64,000 nucleotides of DNA from Pseudomonas putida S13.1.2. GTDB lineage: Bacteria > Pseudomonadota > Gammaproteobacteria > Pseudomonadales > Pseudomonadaceae. Shown in pieces: positions 17,179 through 25,752 of the stretch. Below the pieces are notes generated by a model. It had not been told where the DNA came from, did no database searches, and saw nothing but the letters and a program-made list of their open reading frames with translations. Within the stretch, counting starts at the first letter, position 1. Each line of letters begins with the position of its first letter. The stretch spans positions 1 through 64,000 of the forward strand of contig NZ_CP010979.1 in the NCBI RefSeq assembly GCF_000498395.2. The letters are read 5' to 3'. Made by a program: the position numbers and the translations under genes.

Positions 17179-17946
17179 TCAGTTGTCGCCAGGCTCTCGC
17201 CGCAAAGCCATTGGCGTACACCCGAACGCCCGCAACATCGCCGCTGAAAACGCACTCTGCGAGCCATACCCCACCTGCGACGCAATTTCACCCATCGGCA
17301 GCACGGTCTGCACCACCAACCGCCGCGCTTTGAGCAAGCGCCGCTGGCGAATGTAGTCCATCGGTGTCATCGCGCACTCGGCAGTAAAGCGCGCGTGCAG
17401 CCGGGCGCTGGACAGCCCGGCGATGCGCGCCAGGTCGGCGACCTGCAACGGGTAGGCAGCATGCTGCTCGATATGTGCATCGAAGGCTGCATAAGGCAGG
17501 CGCTGGCTGGGGCGCACGTTGGCTGCTGCCGTGGAGTTGAGGCTGGCCAGCAACAGCGCTGCGCCTTGCCGGGCAATCAGCGGGTCGTCCATGGGGCTGG
17601 CCGCCAGCCAGTCCACCAACTGTTGCTGACGGTCGTCCAGGCCCAGCGCGGCGGGGCGGTCCAGCAGGCGACGGCTGGCATCGGCATGCTCGCCCAACTG
17701 CTCGTGCAGCCACTGCTCCCCAGGCACATCAAGCACCAGGCAGTGGCTGCCGCCATCGCTGGCGCAGGTGTGATGCGCGCCCGCGGGTACCACCACCAGC
17801 CCCTGCCGGTCGATCCCGGCGCCTTGCCCCTGTACCTCGAACTCCAGGCGGCCGCGCAGGCCGAACACCAGTTGCGGGTGTTCGTGGCTGTGGGCGATCA
17901 GGCTGTCGCGGTAATGGCGCAGCGAGAGGATCGGGCCGACGGTCAT
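17179..17946 (-). CDS. AraC-family transcriptional regulator (cupin + HTH)
   Basis: 255 residues: an N-terminal cupin-type sensing domain (about 1-90, with SHEHPQLVFGLRGRLEFEV and a VPAGAHHTCAS turn) and two C-terminal helix-turn-helix motifs (LQVADLARIAGLSSARLHAR; PMGEIASQVGYGSQSAFSAA). The ATG at 17946 has GAGGA 6 bases upstream. It lies upstream of the EamA transporter on the same strand, so that transporter is the likeliest target. The inducer is unknown. Confidence 0.86.
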   Translation of the reverse strand: MTVGPILSLRHYRDSLIAHSHEHPQLVFGLRGRLEFEVQGQGAGIDRQGLVVVPAGAHHTCASDGGSHCLVLDVPGEQWLHEQLGEHADASRRLLDRPAALGLDDRQQQLVDWLAASPMDDPLIARQGAALLLASLNSTAAANVRPSQRLPYAAFDAHIEQHAAYPLQVADLARIAGLSSARLHARFTAECAMTPMDYIRQRRLLKARRLVVQTVLPMGEIASQVGYGSQSAFSAAMLRAFGCTPMALRREPGDN

Positions 17947-18073
17947 GGGGGCGTCCTCGCAGGGCAGATGCGCATTGTGCCTCATTCCCTGCAGGCCATC
18001 ACTCGTAACCGTTCTGCCACGGCGCTGTCATGCGCGCCTGCCAGTCTCCAGCAAACTGCGCCGGAGCCTGTCC

Positions 18074-18886
18074 ATGACCCATGCCGAACTCTCCCGTCCC
18101 TCGCGCAAGCAACGCGTGCGTACCCTGTGGATCTCCGATGTGCACCTGGGGACTCGCGACTGCCAGGCCGAACACCTGTCGCAGTTCCTCAAGGGCTACC
18201 AGGCCGACCGCGTGTACCTGGTAGGCGACATCATCGATGGTTGGAAGCTGCGCGGCGGCATCTACTGGCCGCAAGCCCACACCAACGTGATCCGCCGCTT
18301 GCTGACCATGAGCAAGCGCGGTACCGAGGTGATCTACGTCACCGGCAACCATGACGAATTCCTGCGCCGTTACTCCAGGCTGATCCTGGGCAACATCCAG
18401 TTGGTGGATGAGGCCGAACACCTGACCGCCGATGGCCGGCGCCTGCTGGTGATCCATGGCGACCAGTTCGACGTGATTACCCGCTATCACCGCTGGCTGG
18501 CGTTTCTCGGGGACCGTGCCTACGAAATTACCCTGGTGCTCAACCGCTGGCTCAACCACTGGCGCGCGCGGTATGGCTATGGTTACTGGTCGCTGTCGGC
18601 GTACCTGAAGCACAAGGTCAAGGGCGCGGTGAACTTCATCAGTGGCTTTGAGGATGCCATTGCCCACGAGTGCACCCGGCGGGGCTTTCACGGGGTGGTG
18701 TGTGGGCACATTCACCATGCCGAGATCCGCAAGGTGGGCGAGGTGGACTACCTCAATTGCGGGGACTGGGTGGAGTCGTGCACGGCGCTGATCGAGCATT
18801 GGGATGGCAGTATCGAGCTGTATCGGCTGGCCGATGCCCAGGCGCGGGAAGCGCAGGCAGTGGCGGCGTTGCGTGAGCCGGCTTGA
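18074..18886 (+). CDS. LpxH-like metallophosphoesterase (UDP-2,3-diacylglucosamine diphosphatase family)
   Basis: 270-residue calcineurin-type phosphoesterase with the metal-site motifs in order: SDVHLGTRD (near 21), GDIIDGW (near 53), GNHDE (near 92), HGDQFD (near 131) and CGHIHHAE (near 217). The family includes LpxH, which forms lipid X in lipid A synthesis, but this protein is longer than LpxH (about 240) and pseudomonads have a separate lpxH, so the true substrate is uncertain. The ATG at 18074 has GGAG upstream; a longer open frame reaches back across the promoter region and is rejected. Confidence 0.8.
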   Translation: MTHAELSRPSRKQRVRTLWISDVHLGTRDCQAEHLSQFLKGYQADRVYLVGDIIDGWKLRGGIYWPQAHTNVIRRLLTMSKRGTEVIYVTGNHDEFLRRYSRLILGNIQLVDEAEHLTADGRRLLVIHGDQFDVITRYHRWLAFLGDRAYEITLVLNRWLNHWRARYGYGYWSLSAYLKHKVKGAVNFISGFEDAIAHECTRRGFHGVVCGHIHHAEIRKVGEVDYLNCGDWVESCTALIEHWDGSIELYRLADAQAREAQAVAALREPA

Positions 18887-18894
18887 GGACCATG

Positions 18895-18952
18895 GGGCTG
18901 CTTTGCAGCCTTTTCGCGACACAAGGCCGCTCCCACGTGGGATCGCGGCCCC
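18895..18952. repeat. Single REP-like element (types B/C hybrid)
   Basis: GGGGCTGCTTTGCAGCC, then CGCGACACAAGGCCGCTCCC and GCGGCCCC: one unit with a short partner rather than a full inverted pair, between two convergent genes. Confidence 0.7.
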
Positions 18953-18958
18953 AGATTC

Positions 18959-19270
18959 CTACAGCCGGATCTTGCCCAGCAAGATATCCCGGAACATCAC
19001 GAAATCCCCGGCCAGGCTGTACAGCGGATAGGTAAAGGTCGCCGGCCGGTTCTTTTCGAAAAAGAAGTGCCCGACCCAGGCAAAGCCATAGCCGAACAAC
19101 GGCACGGCCAGCAAAAGCAACCACTTGCCACTGCCAATGGTGTATGCCAGCAGGGCTATCACCAGGCTGGTGCCGACGAAGTGCAGGCGGCGGCAGGTGG
19201 GGTTGCTGTGCTCCCCCAGGTAGTACGGATAGAACTCGGCAAAACTGCGGTACTGCGCTGTGCGGTTCAT
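18959..19270 (-). CDS. DUF962 (Mpo1-like) membrane protein
   Basis: 103-residue membrane protein with three to four hydrophobic segments. It has the family motifs EHSNPTCRRLHFVGT near residue 20 and GHFFFEKNRPATFTYPLYSL near residue 67, whose histidines are thought to bind iron in yeast Mpo1, a dioxygenase of 2-hydroxy fatty acid oxidation. A bacterial substrate is not established. The ATG at 19270 has a GGAG-type site upstream. No operon partner; it is convergent with the phosphoesterase gene. Confidence 0.85.
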   Translation of the reverse strand: MNRTAQYRSFAEFYPYYLGEHSNPTCRRLHFVGTSLVIALLAYTIGSGKWLLLLAVPLFGYGFAWVGHFFFEKNRPATFTYPLYSLAGDFVMFRDILLGKIRL

Positions 19271-19424
19271 GGCAGTGCTCCGGGATTAATACTTCTGGAC
19301 AAGATGCACGGCGTGGAGCCTGATTCGAGTCTAGAGTGACTGACGGGGCCTACCAGTGACAATAGGCGCCAAATGAGTATCCTTGGGGTTCACCGCAGGA
19401 GCGGTCGGTAAAAAGAAGCCTGTC

Positions 19425-20486
19425 ATGAGCGAAAGAACCACGTCAGCCAGCTGGGCATCAGGGATTGTGAAGGCACTCGAACTGGAAGGGCTGGACTGCC
19501 CGTCCATGTTCAAGCAACTGGGGCTGGACTTCGCTGCCCTCGACGACCCCGATGCACGTTTCCCGCAAGATTCCATGACCCGGCTCTGGCAGCTGGCGGT
19601 GGAGCTGTCGGGCAATGAAGCCATCGGCCTGAACATGGCGCGCGTGGTAAGGCCTGCGTCATTCCATGTGGTGGGCTATGCATTGATGTCCAGCCGCACC
19701 CTGGCCGAGGGCTTCCAGCGCCTGGTGCGTTACCAGCGCATCATCGCCGAAAGCTCCGATCTCAGTTTCGTCCTTGGCGCCGAGGGCTACTCGCTGATCC
19801 TGACGGTGCATGGTGACCACCTGCCGCCGACCCGGCACAGCGCCGAAGCATCACTGGCCTGTGCGCTGGCGCTGTGCAAATGGCTGAGTGGTCGGCCGGT
19901 GCAGCCGCGCCGGGTACTGGTGCAGGGGCCACAGCCAAAAAATGTCGAACCGTACAAGGTGGCGTTCCATTCGCCCCTGGTGTTCGGCGCGCCGCACGAT
20001 GCGCTGGTGTTCGAGCGGGCCGACATGGAGGCGCCGCTGCCGACTGCCAACGAGGCCATGGCGGTGCTGCACGACCGTTTTGCCGGGGAGTACCTGGCAC
20101 GCTTTTCCGAAAGCCGGGTCACCCACCGCGTGCGCCAGGTATTGTGCCGCATCCTGCCGCAGGGTGAGCCCAAGCGCGAAACCCTGGCCCAGGCCCTGCA
20201 CCTGTCGCAACGCACCTTGCAGCGGCGTTTGCAGGAGGAGGGCACCAGTTTCCAGACCTTGCTCGATGACACCCGTCGTGAGCTGGCCGAGCAATACCTG
20301 GCCCAGCCAGGCATGACGCTGCTTGAAACCGCCTACCTGCTGGGCTTTGCCGACCCCAGCAATTTCTACCGGGCGTTCCGCCGCTGGTTCGATGCCACCC
20401 CAAGCGAATACCGTGCACGCCTAGGCGCGGACGCCGAGGTGGTCAGTGACGCCAGAACGCCGGCATACACAGCACCAGCACCGTGA
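19425..20486 (+). CDS. AraC-family regulator with Arabinose_bd-type sensor domain
   Basis: 353 residues: an N-terminal AraC effector-binding domain of the OruR/ArgR-unrelated type seen in pseudomonads (FPQDSMTRLWQLAVELSGNE; VRPASFHVVGYALMSS), and a C-terminal AraC helix-turn-helix (ETLAQALHLSQRTLQRRLQ, then LGFADPSNFYRAFRRWF). The ATG at 19425 is chosen because it gives the typical N-terminus; its ribosome site is weak. The 3' end overlaps the trkH 3' end by 44 bp on the opposite strand. The regulated gene is not apparent. Confidence 0.83.
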   Translation: MSERTTSASWASGIVKALELEGLDCPSMFKQLGLDFAALDDPDARFPQDSMTRLWQLAVELSGNEAIGLNMARVVRPASFHVVGYALMSSRTLAEGFQRLVRYQRIIAESSDLSFVLGAEGYSLILTVHGDHLPPTRHSAEASLACALALCKWLSGRPVQPRRVLVQGPQPKNVEPYKVAFHSPLVFGAPHDALVFERADMEAPLPTANEAMAVLHDRFAGEYLARFSESRVTHRVRQVLCRILPQGEPKRETLAQALHLSQRTLQRRLQEEGTSFQTLLDDTRRELAEQYLAQPGMTLLETAYLLGFADPSNFYRAFRRWFDATPSEYRARLGADAEVVSDARTPAYTAPAP

Positions 20487-21897
20487 TGATTTCCAGGCGG
20501 CCAAGCAGCATGCCGGCCGCCAGGATCCACTTGGCCGCGTCCGGCAGCGTGGCATAGTTGCCCGACGGGCCGATCACTTCACCCAGGCCCGGGCCCACGC
20601 CCGAAACCGTGCCGGCAGCACCGGTCAACGCGGTCATCCAGTCCACGCCCAGCAACGACAGCAGCAGGGCCATGACGCAGATGGTGATGGCGAAGAAGAA
20701 CGAGAACGTCAGAATCGAACGCACGATGTCTTCGTCGAGGCGGTGGCCGTTGTATTTCTGCTTGATCACCGCACGCGGGTGAATCAGTTGGTTGAGGCTG
20801 GCCTTGAGCAGAATGTAAGCCACCTGGAAACGGAAAATCTTGATACCGCCTGCCGTCGAGCCGGAGCAGCCGCCGACGAAGCCCAGGTAGAAGAACAGCA
20901 TCAGCGAGAAGTTACCCCACAGGCTGTAGTCGCCCAGGGCGAAGCCGGTGGTGGTGACCACCGAGGTCACGTTCAAGGCCACGTGGCGCAAGGCGTCGAG
21001 CCAGTGCAGGTTGGTGCTGTACCAGTACCAGGTGCCCAGCACCAACCAGGTAACGACCAGCATGCCCAGCAACCCTTGCACCTGCTGGTCGCGGATCAGT
21101 GCCCTGCGGTTGCCGCGCAGGGTGGCGACGTAAAGGGTGAACGGCAGGCTGCCCATGATCATGACCACCACCGCAACCCAGTGCACGGCCGGGATATCCC
21201 ATTTGGCCAGCGACTGGTCGGAGGTGGAGAAGCCGCCGGTGGAGATTGCCGACATGGCGTGGTTGATCGCATCGAACGGGCTCATCCCCGCCCACCAGAA
21301 GGCCAGCGAGCCGAGGATCGAGAAGCCGACGTACACCCCTACGATCGACTTGGCGACCATGTGCGAGCGCGGCATGACCTTTTCCGAGCGGTCGGACGAT
21401 TCGGTCTGGAACAGGCGCATGCCCCCGATGCGCAGCAATGGCAGGATCGCCACCGCCATGGCGATGAAGCCGATGCCGCCGAGCCAGTGCAGCATGGAGC
21501 GCCACATGAGAATACCCGGCGACATGGTATCGAGCCCGCTGAGTACGGTAGCGCCGGTAGCGGTGATGCCCGACATGCTTTCGAAGAAGGCGTCGGTATA
21601 GCTGATGTGCTGGGTCAGCAGGAATGGCAGGGCGGCAAACACACACACCACCAGCCAGCTGCTGACCGTCAGCAGGTACATGTCACGCGGGCGCAGGTGC
21701 ACATGCTCGGGGCGGCCCGGTACCACCAGTGCCAGGCCGGCGATGAAGGTGATGAGGCTCGACCAGAGGAAGGACGGCATGTCACCGGTGCGCTCGAAGA
21801 TCACCAGGGTCGCCATGGGCACGGCCATGCCGACGGCGAGGGTAATCAGGAAGATGCCGATGATGAAACCAATGATCCTTAAGGTCGGCAACGCCAT
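20443..21897 (-). CDS. trkH: Trk-type potassium uptake protein TrkH
   Basis: 484-residue inner-membrane subunit of the Trk K+ uptake system, which works with the NAD-binding protein TrkA (not in this window). It has about ten hydrophobic segments and the repeated pore-loop signatures of the family, including SMSGITATGATVLSGLD near residue 109 and GGCSGSTAGGIKIFR near 314, which form the selectivity filter. It ends VLVLCMPAFWRH, as full-length TrkH proteins do. Divergent from the nitroreductase gene and tail-to-tail overlapping the AraC gene. Confidence 0.92.
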   Translation of the reverse strand: MALPTLRIIGFIIGIFLITLAVGMAVPMATLVIFERTGDMPSFLWSSLITFIAGLALVVPGRPEHVHLRPRDMYLLTVSSWLVVCVFAALPFLLTQHISYTDAFFESMSGITATGATVLSGLDTMSPGILMWRSMLHWLGGIGFIAMAVAILPLLRIGGMRLFQTESSDRSEKVMPRSHMVAKSIVGVYVGFSILGSLAFWWAGMSPFDAINHAMSAISTGGFSTSDQSLAKWDIPAVHWVAVVVMIMGSLPFTLYVATLRGNRRALIRDQQVQGLLGMLVVTWLVLGTWYWYSTNLHWLDALRHVALNVTSVVTTTGFALGDYSLWGNFSLMLFFYLGFVGGCSGSTAGGIKIFRFQVAYILLKASLNQLIHPRAVIKQKYNGHRLDEDIVRSILTFSFFFAITICVMALLLSLLGVDWMTALTGAAGTVSGVGPGLGEVIGPSGNYATLPDAAKWILAAGMLLGRLEIITVLVLCMPAFWRH

Positions 21898-21999
21898 GTG
21901 ATCTGCTCTGACTCGAAACGGAAGGGCGCCATTCTACCTATGGGTCTGGTGATGTAAACGCTAGAATGGCCGCACATTCAACTGCCAGGAGGGTAGCCG

Positions 22000-22557
22000 A
22001 TGGAGGCTCTCGACGCATTGCTCAACCGTGTTTCCGTGCCACGCCTGACCGACCCGGCACCCAATGCCGCCCAGCGCGAGGCGCTGTTTCAGGCTGCCTT
22101 GCGCGCCCCTGATCATGGCCAGCTGCGGCCATGGCGCTTCCTGACCATCGAGGGCCAGGGCCGTGAAAAGCTGGGCGAGCTGTTCGCTGAAGCGGTGCAG
22201 AACAAGGGCGATGCCAGCCAGGCAGCGCTGGACAAAGCCCGCGCCATGCCGCTGCGGGCACCGTTGCTGATCGTGGTAATCGCCAGGCTGCAGGACCACT
22301 TCAAGGTACCCAAGTCCGAACAGCGCCTGGCCGCGGGCTGTGCGGCGCACGGCATTCTGATTGCCGCGCATGCGCAAGGCGTCGGGGCGGTGTGGCGCAC
22401 CGGGGACATGGCTTTTGATGCCCATGTGCACAAGGGCCTGGGTCTGGCCGAGAACGAAGAGTTGATCGGTTACCTGTATGTCGGCACGCCACTGACCGAG
22501 CCGCGCACTGCGCCGGTGCTGGAAACTGCCGAGTTCGTCAGCGCCTGGGGCGAATAA
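22000..22557 (+). CDS. Nitroreductase-family protein, YdjA-like
   Basis: 185-residue flavoprotein of the small YdjA type. FMN-contact features are APDHGQLRPWRFLTIEG (about 35-51) and AAHAQGVGAVWRTGDMAFD (near 126). Such proteins use NAD(P)H to reduce nitro compounds or enones; the physiological substrate is unknown. AGGAGG lies upstream of the ATG. It is divergent from trkH with about 100 bp between and is followed by a long REP palindrome. Confidence 0.87.
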   Translation: MEALDALLNRVSVPRLTDPAPNAAQREALFQAALRAPDHGQLRPWRFLTIEGQGREKLGELFAEAVQNKGDASQAALDKARAMPLRAPLLIVVIARLQDHFKVPKSEQRLAAGCAAHGILIAAHAQGVGAVWRTGDMAFDAHVHKGLGLAENEELIGYLYVGTPLTEPRTAPVLETAEFVSAWGE

Positions 22558-22585
22558 CGCAGCCTAGGGCTGATTATTGCATCAG

Positions 22586-22695
22586 GGCCACTGGCCTCTT
22601 CGCGGGGCAAGCCCGCTCCCACAGGTACTGTGCGCTGCCTGATACCTGCACCGTACCTGTGGGAGCGGGCTTGCCCCGCGAAGAGGCCAGTGGCC
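22586..22695. repeat. REP pair, type C, with perfect 43-bp arms
   Basis: Left arm 22586-22628 and right arm 22653-22695 are exact reverse complements, separated by 24 bp. The core includes CGCGGGGCAAGCCCGCTCCC. This is the longest perfect palindrome in the window and lies between convergent genes. Confidence 0.93.
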
Positions 22696-22706
22696 TTTAC
22701 ATCACA

Positions 22707-24041
22707 TCAACTGCCAGTAGCTTCAGCCAAGGGCAACTCCAGCCTGGCCACAAAGCCCCCCTGTGGATGGTTGTCCAGCGCCAGTCTCCCGCCATGGCGC
22801 TCTGCAGCCTTGCGCGCAATCGCCAGCCCCAGGCCATGCCCCGGTGCGTCCTGCCCCGGTGCGCGGAAGAACGGCTCGCCCAGCTGGGCCAGGTGCTCCG
22901 CTGCCGCCCCTGGCCCATGGTCGCGCACGCTGATCACGATGTGGTCCTGCTCACGCACGGCGCTGACCTCGACCGGCTGCCCCGCCGGGTTGAAGCGCAG
23001 GGCATTGCGCAGCAGGTTGTCCACCGCACGCTCGATCAGCGTTGGCCAGCCCTGTAGGGTCAACCCCGGCTGCGCTTCCAGCCGCACGTCCTGGTCCGGT
23101 GCGCTCAGCAAGGCATCCTTGCGCACGCTGCCGAGCAGCGCATTGAGGTCGACCGGCTCGGCATGAGCCTGCTCGGCATCGACCCGGGCCAAGGCAAGGA
23201 TTTCGCTGATCAGGTCCTCCAGTCGGTCGCACTCGCGGGTCAGGCGCGGCCACAAGGTTTCCCGCTGCTCGGGCCCGGCGCGCTCGGCCAAGGCCAGGGC
23301 GATGCGCAGCCTGGCCAGCGGCGAGCGCAACTCATGGGAAACATCGCGCAGCAACTGGCGCTGGCTGCCAATGGTGCTTTGCAGGCGCGCGCCCATCTTG
23401 TTGAAGTCCTTGGCCAGCACGCCAAACTCGTCACGCCTTGCTGCCAGCTGCGCCAGGCTGTTCTGCTGGTAGGTGGTCTGGCCCAGGTCATGCACGGCGC
23501 TGCGCAGGCGGCTTAGCGGGCGGGTAATGGACAGGGTGACCAGCAGGCTGAACAGGGTCAGTACCACCAGTGCAATGCCCAAGGCGCTGAGCGGCCACAG
23601 CAGGCTTTCGCGGTGCCAGGCGTCCAGCGCAGGGTGGGGGATGCGGTAGATCAGCAGATAGGTTTCGCCAGTCTCGGGGCTGGTGTATTCCTCGGTCAGC
23701 CGGCGCCATGGGAGGCGCCGCTCGTCATTGTGCTGGCGTGCCTCGAAGGCCGCCGCACGGCGCGGGAAGGTGCCAGGCACCACGGCCTCGCCACTGTCGT
23801 CGAGCACCTGCACATCGATCTTGTAGCGATCTTTGCGCCGCTCCAGAAAATGCTGCGCCGCATCCAGGCCGTCCTGCTCGTAATGTTTGGCCCACTTGCT
23901 GGCCAGGGTGTTCAGGCCCGGGTGGCGGCTAAGGATCCACGCATCCTGGTTGAGCATGTGGCCCAGCAGGATCGACAGGCCTGCGACCAGGGTGATGGCC
24001 AGCCAGAAACTGGCCAGGATGCGCCAGAACAGTGAACGCAA
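22707..24041 (-). CDS. Sensor histidine kinase, CpxA-like
   Basis: 444-residue inner-membrane kinase: first membrane helix near residues 10-30, a periplasmic sensor region to about 155, second helix near 155-180, HAMP linker, HisKA motif DVSHELRSPLARLR with His236, and HATPase motifs NALRFNP, RDHGPG and GHGLGLAIARKAAERHGG. The best start is TTG at 24041, 5 bases after a perfect AGGAGG; a GTG at 24047 overlaps that sequence. Distal gene of a Cpx-like unit (regulator, spy-like gene, kinase) and separated from spy by a terminator-like hairpin. Envelope-stress sensing is inferred from the Spy-like neighbour. Confidence 0.86.
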   Translation of the reverse strand: MRSLFWRILASFWLAITLVAGLSILLGHMLNQDAWILSRHPGLNTLASKWAKHYEQDGLDAAQHFLERRKDRYKIDVQVLDDSGEAVVPGTFPRRAAAFEARQHNDERRLPWRRLTEEYTSPETGETYLLIYRIPHPALDAWHRESLLWPLSALGIALVVLTLFSLLVTLSITRPLSRLRSAVHDLGQTTYQQNSLAQLAARRDEFGVLAKDFNKMGARLQSTIGSQRQLLRDVSHELRSPLARLRIALALAERAGPEQRETLWPRLTRECDRLEDLISEILALARVDAEQAHAEPVDLNALLGSVRKDALLSAPDQDVRLEAQPGLTLQGWPTLIERAVDNLLRNALRFNPAGQPVEVSAVREQDHIVISVRDHGPGAAAEHLAQLGEPFFRAPGQDAPGHGLGLAIARKAAERHGGRLALDNHPQGGFVARLELPLAEATGS

Positions 24042-24061
24042 GTGCACCTCCTGTAAACGGT

Positions 24062-24093
24062 AAAAGCCCGGCCCGCGGGGAGGCGGGCCGGGC
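24062..24093 (-). terminator. Intrinsic-terminator-like hairpin between spy and the kinase
   Basis: Perfect 11-bp arms GCCCGGCCCGC with a 6-base loop, followed on the minus strand by TTTT. It lies after the spy-like stop and before the kinase start, so it may attenuate read-through into the kinase gene. Confidence 0.75.
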
Positions 24094-24107
24094 ATCGGGC
24101 GGACAGC

Positions 24108-24524
24108 TTACTGAGTCTTGGTGCCTTTTTCAGCTTTCCAGGCCTGGAACTCCTGCCACTCGGCTTTCTTTGCAGCGCGTTCTTTTTGCAGTTCGTCGAA
24201 CTTCTTCTGCTGCTCAGGTTTGAGCAGGTTGCGCACTGCGGCGTCGGTCTTGTCGCGGCTGGCTTGCAGCTCGTCCTTCATGGCTTTCTGGTCGGCGGCT
24301 GGCAGCTTGGCCAGGTAGCGCTCGTTGATGTCACGGCGCTGCTGCATCTGCTCGCCCATCAGCTTGCCGATCTGCTGGCGCTGGTCGCGGCTCAGGTCCA
24401 GTTGATGGAAAGGCGCATCACCGCGATGATGCGGGCCGTCGTGACGCGGGCCGCCTTCAGGCATGGCCATGGCCACGGTCGGCAGGGCGGCGGCAAACAT
24501 CAGGGCGATAAGGGTCTTGCGCAT
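24108..24524 (-). CDS. Periplasmic Spy/CpxP-family protein
   Basis: 138 residues: a signal peptide (MRKTLIALMFAAALPTVAMA), then a His-rich segment (GGPRHDGPHHRGD) and a helical body with LDLSRDQRQQIGKLMGEQMQQ and LLKPEQQKKFDEL, the LTxxQ-type repeats of Spy/CpxP. Family members are periplasmic chaperones or inhibitors of the CpxA sensor. The C-terminus is lysine-rich. GGAGAG lies before the ATG. It sits between the regulator and kinase genes with its own upstream direct-repeat box and a following terminator, so it may be expressed above the kinase. The His-rich patch may bind metal. Confidence 0.88.
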   Translation of the reverse strand: MRKTLIALMFAAALPTVAMAMPEGGPRHDGPHHRGDAPFHQLDLSRDQRQQIGKLMGEQMQQRRDINERYLAKLPAADQKAMKDELQASRDKTDAAVRNLLKPEQQKKFDELQKERAAKKAEWQEFQAWKAEKGTKTQ

Positions 24525-24604
24525 GGTGTCTCTCCTTTCATAGGCCGGTGGTTACCGGATGAGCACAGTCTAGGGAGATCACCGTCAAGCGCAGTCAGGG
24601 GATG

Positions 24605-24620
24605 GTAAAGGCTCGGTAAA
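24605..24620 (-). promoter_or_regulatory. CpxR-type box upstream of the spy-like gene
   Basis: Direct repeat GTAAA-N6-GTAAA on the plus strand, 11-bp period, between the response-regulator stop and the spy-like gene, about 80-95 bases before its start. This is the form of CpxR sites (GTAAA-N5-GTAAA). TAGACT nearer the gene is a possible -10. Confidence 0.6.
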
Positions 24621-24630
24621 GAACAGCTAT

Positions 24631-25308
24631 CTACAGGCAGTAGTAATAGCCACGGCTACGCAGCGCCACGATACGCGGCCGGCCATCGGCATGCGGGCCG
24701 ATCTTCTTGCGCAGGTTGCTGACATGCATGTCCAGGCTGCGGTCGTACAGGGTCAGTTTGCGGCCCAGGCCGATCTGCGCCAGTTCCTGCTTGTCCAGTG
24801 GTTCGCCGGGCTGGCGCAGCAGGGCTTCAAGAATGCGGCTTTCGGACAGCGTCAGGGTCATTTCACGGCCATCGATGCTGGCCACGCCACGCGCCGGGCT
24901 GTACACCAGATCGCCCAGTTCCACCTGGCTGGTGGTGGCGGTGGGGTGGCTGCGACGCAATACGGCCCGCAGACGGGCGGTGAGCTCGCGCGGGTCGCAA
25001 GGTTTGGCCAGGTAATCGTCGGCACCCAGTTCCAGGCCGAGAATGCGGTCCAGCGGCTCGCCGCGTGCAGAAAGCATCAGCACCGGCAGCTCGGTATGCG
25101 CGCTGCGCAATTGCTTGAGCAATTCCAGGCCGCTGCCATCGGGCAGCATCACGTCCAGCACCACGGCCGCCGGGGCGTGGTCGGCCAGGGCCTGGCGTGC
25201 GCTCTGGCCATCATGGCAGGCACGCACGGTGAACCCTTCCTGGGTCAGCCAGCTGCCGAGCAGCTCGCACAGTTCCTGGTCATCATCAATCAGTAACAGC
25301 TCGCTCAT
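24631..25308 (-). CDS. OmpR-family response regulator, CpxR-like
   Basis: 225 residues: a receiver domain with acidic pocket DDD (8-10), phosphorylation site Asp52 in VVLDVMLPDG, and Lys in AKPCDP near residue 103, then a winged-helix DNA-binding domain ending RSRGYYYCL. First gene of the unit with the spy-like and kinase genes. It probably binds the GTAAA direct repeat at 24605-24620. The CpxR assignment rests on the CpxP/Spy-like partner and syntenic PA3204-3206, not on a search. Confidence 0.88.
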   Translation of the reverse strand: MSELLLIDDDQELCELLGSWLTQEGFTVRACHDGQSARQALADHAPAAVVLDVMLPDGSGLELLKQLRSAHTELPVLMLSARGEPLDRILGLELGADDYLAKPCDPRELTARLRAVLRRSHPTATTSQVELGDLVYSPARGVASIDGREMTLTLSESRILEALLRQPGEPLDKQELAQIGLGRKLTLYDRSLDMHVSNLRKKIGPHADGRPRIVALRSRGYYYCL

Positions 25309-25407
25309 GACTCACTCAATTCAACCATTGACGGCGGCTATTCGGCCCGCCAGTGGCAAAGATACCGCAGACTGATGGCAGCGGTATAACGACTGGTACC
25401 GCGTCAG

Positions 25408-25440
25408 CTTCTTCGCGGGCAAGCCCGCGAAGAAGGCGGC
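25408..25440. repeat. Short perfect hairpin with REP type C core
   Basis: CTTCTTCGCGGGC then GCCCGCGAAGAAG form a tight 13-bp stem. It is the head of a type C REP without the outer half, between the response-regulator promoter and the yciI end. Confidence 0.75.
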
Positions 25441-25451
25441 GCGGTCTCAGA

Positions 25452-25751
25452 TCAAGGAAGTACTTGCTTGAACGGCTTGACGACGACTTTGTCGTACACA
25501 CCCGCAGCAATGTAAGGATCAGCGTCGGCCCAGGCTTGCGCCGCAGCCAGCGATTCGAATTCGGCAACGATCAGGCTACCGCTGAAACCGGCTTCGCCCG
25601 GGTCGTTGCTGTCGATGGCCGGGTGTGGGCCGGCCAGCACCACGCGGCCTTCGGCCTTGAGCTGCTGCAGGCGTTCGATGTGCGCCGGGCGGGCAGCCAG
25701 GCGCTTTTCCAGGGAGTTTGCGACGTCGCTGGCGATGATGGCGTAGAGCAT
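25452..25751 (-). CDS. YciI-family protein
   Basis: 99-residue ferredoxin-fold protein of the YciI family. It shows the conserved [24 protein letters not shown], whose His and a later Asp (PAIDSNDPG) form the presumed active site. The biochemical role is unproven. It begins 1 bp after the end of yciB on the same strand, so the two are cotranscribed, as in many gammaproteobacteria. Confidence 0.9.
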   Translation of the reverse strand: MLYAIIASDVANSLEKRLAARPAHIERLQQLKAEGRVVLAGPHPAIDSNDPGEAGFSGSLIVAEFESLAAAQAWADADPYIAAGVYDKVVVKPFKQVLP

Positions 25752-25752
25752 G

